From positions 1 to 64,000 of the forward strand of contig JAHJQV010000065.1 in the NCBI GenBank assembly GCA_018819105.1: 64,000 bases of DNA. The letters run 5' to 3'. The notes beneath the pieces were generated by a model that was not told where the DNA came from, ran no database searches, and worked only from the letters and a program-made list of their open reading frames with translations. Numbering within the stretch: position 1 is the stretch's first letter; each line of letters starts with the position of its first letter. The translations under genes were made by a program, and so were the position numbers. Of this stretch, positions 62,044 to 64,000 are shown piece after piece. This stretch comes from Gammaproteobacteria bacterium (GTDB taxonomy: Bacteria > Pseudomonadota > Gammaproteobacteria > Xanthomonadales > Wenzhouxiangellaceae).

Positions 62044-63339
62044 ATGCCACGACCCCATCCCCGAAAACTGCGCTTTCTGTTTGTCTCCCGCTGGGGTGAA
62101 ATCCTGGACATTGCACATGCCGTGCAGCAGGAGGGCAATGCCGTCAAGCTGTTCAACGAGTACCGTCCCTGGCACGAGATCGGCGACGGCTTTGTGCCCA
62201 AAGCACGGCACTGGGAAAAACACGTCGACTGGGCCGATCTCATCGTGTTTGACTACACCGGCTACGGCAAGCAGGCCGCTGCATTGCGCGCTGCCGGCAA
62301 GCTGGTCATCGGCGGCACCGAGTACACTGACCGGCTGGAACTGGATCGCAGCTTCGGTCAGAACGAGTTGCGTCGCCACAAGGTCGGCATTCTCGGCTAC
62401 AAGGAATTCAGTTCGTTTCAGACCGCCATCGAACACGTCAGCAGCCACCCGAACCGCTATGTGATCAAGCCCTCCGGCGAAGTTCAGGACTTCAAGCAAC
62501 TGCTGTTCGTCGGCCAGGAGGACAACGGCAGCGACATCATCCGCATGCTCAAGGCGTATGAAAAAACCTGGGGTGACCAGATCGGTCATTTCCAGCTGCA
62601 GCGACGCGTTACCGGTGTTGAGGTGGCGGTGTCAGCGCTGTTTAACGGCAAACGCTTCCTGCGACCGGTGAACGTCAATTTTGAACACAAAAAACTGTTT
62701 CCCAAGGAACTCGGCGTGGCCACCGGCGAAATGGGCACCAGCATGTTCTGGACAGATGACAGTCCGATCTTCAATGCCACACTGGCGCGCATGGAGGCGA
62801 CGCTGGCGCGGGAAGGCTTTGTCGGCGTGCTGGACATCAACTGCATCGTCAACGGCAGCGGCATCTATCCGCTGGAATTTACCACCAGGTTCGGATTTCC
62901 CACCATTTTCATTCAGCGTGCCGGCATCACCGAACCGCTCGGCCAGATGTTGCTTAAGCTGGCCCGCGGTGAGGATTTTCAGCTGCAGACCCGTCGCGGT
63001 TTCCAGATCGGCGCGCTCATTGTGGTGCCACCGTTTCCCTACGAGGATGCCAAAACTTTCAACACCTTTTCCCGTGATTCTGTCGTTGTGGTGCGCAAAA
63101 ACATGCGCGAAGGCCTGCATCTGATGCATCTCAAGCAGGTTGAGGGCGAGTGGCTGATCACCGGCGATGCCGGCGTGGCGCTGGTCGTCACCGGTACCGG
63201 CACGTCCATGAAGGATGCCCAGAGGCAGATGTACAACCGCATCGGTAACGTGCTCATCAACAACGCCTATTACCGCACCGACATCGGCGACCGCTGGGCA
63301 GAAGACCATGACCGGCTGTGGTCGTGGAACCTGTTGTGA
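62044..63339 (+). CDS. PurD-like ATP-grasp protein of unknown role
   Basis: A 431-residue relative of phosphoribosylamine-glycine ligase. ATP-grasp features are NRYVIKPSGEVQDFKQLLFV, the acidic GFVGVLDINCIV and LEFTTRFGFPTIFIQ, where true PurD has LEYNCRxGDPETQ. The N-terminal domain lacks the PurD signature GSGGREHAL and starts KLRFLFVSRWGEILDIAHAV. A full purD lies at 13.7 kb, so a different carboxylate-amine ligation is likely. It overlaps the GNAT gene by 4 bases. Confidence 0.82.
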   Translation: MPRPHPRKLRFLFVSRWGEILDIAHAVQQEGNAVKLFNEYRPWHEIGDGFVPKARHWEKHVDWADLIVFDYTGYGKQAAALRAAGKLVIGGTEYTDRLELDRSFGQNELRRHKVGILGYKEFSSFQTAIEHVSSHPNRYVIKPSGEVQDFKQLLFVGQEDNGSDIIRMLKAYEKTWGDQIGHFQLQRRVTGVEVAVSALFNGKRFLRPVNVNFEHKKLFPKELGVATGEMGTSMFWTDDSPIFNATLARMEATLAREGFVGVLDINCIVNGSGIYPLEFTTRFGFPTIFIQRAGITEPLGQMLLKLARGEDFQLQTRRGFQIGALIVVPPFPYEDAKTFNTFSRDSVVVVRKNMREGLHLMHLKQVEGEWLITGDAGVALVVTGTGTSMKDAQRQMYNRIGNVLINNAYYRTDIGDRWAEDHDRLWSWNLL

Positions 63340-63809
63340 GCACTGCCGCTGCGCTGCGCCTGATCGATCTCAGTGCCGATCCCCGGCCATTTCTGGATCT
63401 GCTCCCAGCCGACTGGCGCGAGGAACTGGTGGCACTGTGGCCGGCATACGCCAGCACCAGTACCGTGCTGGGACTGCAGCTGGATGCCAGCCTGATTGGC
63501 GGTGGCGTGCTGTTTCGACAACCCACCCCGGACACGCTGGGCTATGCTGATCTGGCCCGGTCGCTTTTTGCACGGGGTCTACTTTACATCGGCTATCTGT
63601 GGATTGCACCGGCGCAGCGTGGCCATGATTACGGCGGAGCCTGGCTGGATGCCGTTCGCCAGCGCTTTCCCGGCTGTGGCTTCTGGCTCGCCATCGAAGA
63701 CGCTGGCCTGCGCCGGTTTTATCAACTGCACGGCTTTGATGTCATGCAGGCATACACCAGCAACGACCACACCGAATGGATCATGACCGACAACATTCGC
63801 ACAGCATGA
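63336..63809 (+). CDS. GNAT-like acetyltransferase
   Basis: A 157-residue protein. IGYLWIAPAQRGHDYGGAWLDAV fits the GNAT acetyl-CoA-binding motif A (here written in two parts: LWIAPAQRGHDYGG and AWLDAVRQRF), and FYQLHGFDVMQAY fits motif B. The start is taken as the GTG that overlaps the preceding stop (GTGA); a GTG 18 bases upstream is also open. Probably acts on the product or substrate of the ATP-grasp protein; the acceptor is unknown. Confidence 0.78.
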   Translation: MSTAAALRLIDLSADPRPFLDLLPADWREELVALWPAYASTSTVLGLQLDASLIGGGVLFRQPTPDTLGYADLARSLFARGLLYIGYLWIAPAQRGHDYGGAWLDAVRQRFPGCGFWLAIEDAGLRRFYQLHGFDVMQAYTSNDHTEWIMTDNIRTA

Positions 63810-63840
63810 ACCTGTCGCCGTGTCGGTACGTCCTGTAAGC

Positions 63841-64000
63841 ATGGCAAACAAACAACAAGCCGATCCCACTCTGGCAGAACAGGACCTTCTGGTGCTGGCA
63901 GCCCAGTCCGGCAACCGTCGTGCGTTTGCCGCCCTGTTCAAGCTGCATCACCGCTCGCTGCTGCGCTTTGCCACCAAGTTTTCCAGAGACCCGGAGCTGG
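63841..64000 (+). CDS. ECF-type sigma factor, N-terminal part (cut by window edge)
   Basis: An open frame starts with ATG at 63841 and runs off the end. The 53 residues seen include AEQDLLVLAAQSGNRRAFAA and FKLHHRSLLRFATKFSRDPEL, which match the start of sigma-70 region 2 in ECF factors. It lies 31 bases after the GNAT gene. Any partner anti-sigma gene would be outside the window. Confidence 0.75.
   Translation, partial: MANKQQADPTLAEQDLLVLAAQSGNRRAFAALFKLHHRSLLRFATKFSRDPEL

Overview
The window is a stretch of a gammaproteobacterial chromosome with fairly high GC. The blocks radA/pspF, rpsF-rpsR-rplI-dnaB-alr, fis-purH-purD, pcnB-folK-panB-panC-panD and dapA-bamC are all gammaproteobacterial arrangements. 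The protein set (PIN-type PhoH, plsB, ttcA, an IPTL-CTERM-like anchor, a TPR-CHAT protein) would fit a lineage near Xanthomonadales/Nevskiales, but the sequence alone does not fix the genus. Coding is dense. No tRNA, rRNA, CRISPR array or complete insertion sequence was seen.

Layout. Positions 1-19 kb carry housekeeping genes: radA against pspF; alr, dnaB and the S6-S18-L9 operon on the minus strand; ampG-xthA; pyrE; fis-purH-purD; uvrD-hydrolase-pyrF. A 51-bp tandem array lies between purH and purD, and a candidate small RNA lies downstream of pyrF. Positions 19-25 kb hold a VapBC-type module, plsB, a YdcH-like gene, ttcA and an orphan TRAP-type binding protein. Positions 25-31.3 kb are the most unusual part: an ECF sigma factor, a membrane-spanning anti-sigma-like protein, a repeat-bearing lipoprotein and a 1097-residue TPR-CHAT (caspase-like) protein, all on the minus strand. 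Positions 31.4-35 kb hold a GntR/YtrA-type regulator with an ABC transporter and a second PIN toxin-antitoxin pair. Positions 35-45 kb hold an OlsF-like acyltransferase fusion, nadD-holA-lptE-leuS, a DUF937 protein, a HerA-like ATPase and a HEPN/MNT pair. Positions 45.9-59.3 kb hold an FG-GAP propeller protein, a flavin reductase, fdxA, pcnB-folK-panBCD, pgi, dapA-bamC, bcp, phoH and perM. Positions 59.5-64 kb hold an outer-membrane protein, a DNA glycosylase, a PurD-like ATP-grasp/GNAT pair and the start of another ECF sigma gene.

Two families of short non-autonomous elements are scattered through the window. Family 1 is about 265-280 bp, has terminal inverted repeats beginning GTGTACCCCG and TA flanks; there are three copies or part copies and one solo end. 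Family 2 is about 180 bp with ends GCCCGSATTATTCATGA, in two copies. They sit exactly at gene ends: one supplies part of the radA stop codon, one lies 13 bp upstream of a DNA glycosylase start, and one splits the sigma/CHAT gene row.

The best candidate for an undescribed system is the sigma/anti-sigma/lipoprotein/TPR-CHAT row. It recalls the type III-E CRISPR (Craspase) logic, where a TPR-CHAT protease acts on a protein that restrains an ECF sigma factor. Here there is no CRISPR component and the CHAT protein looks exported, so a periplasmic proteolytic switch on the anti-sigma is a testable idea, not a demonstrated one.
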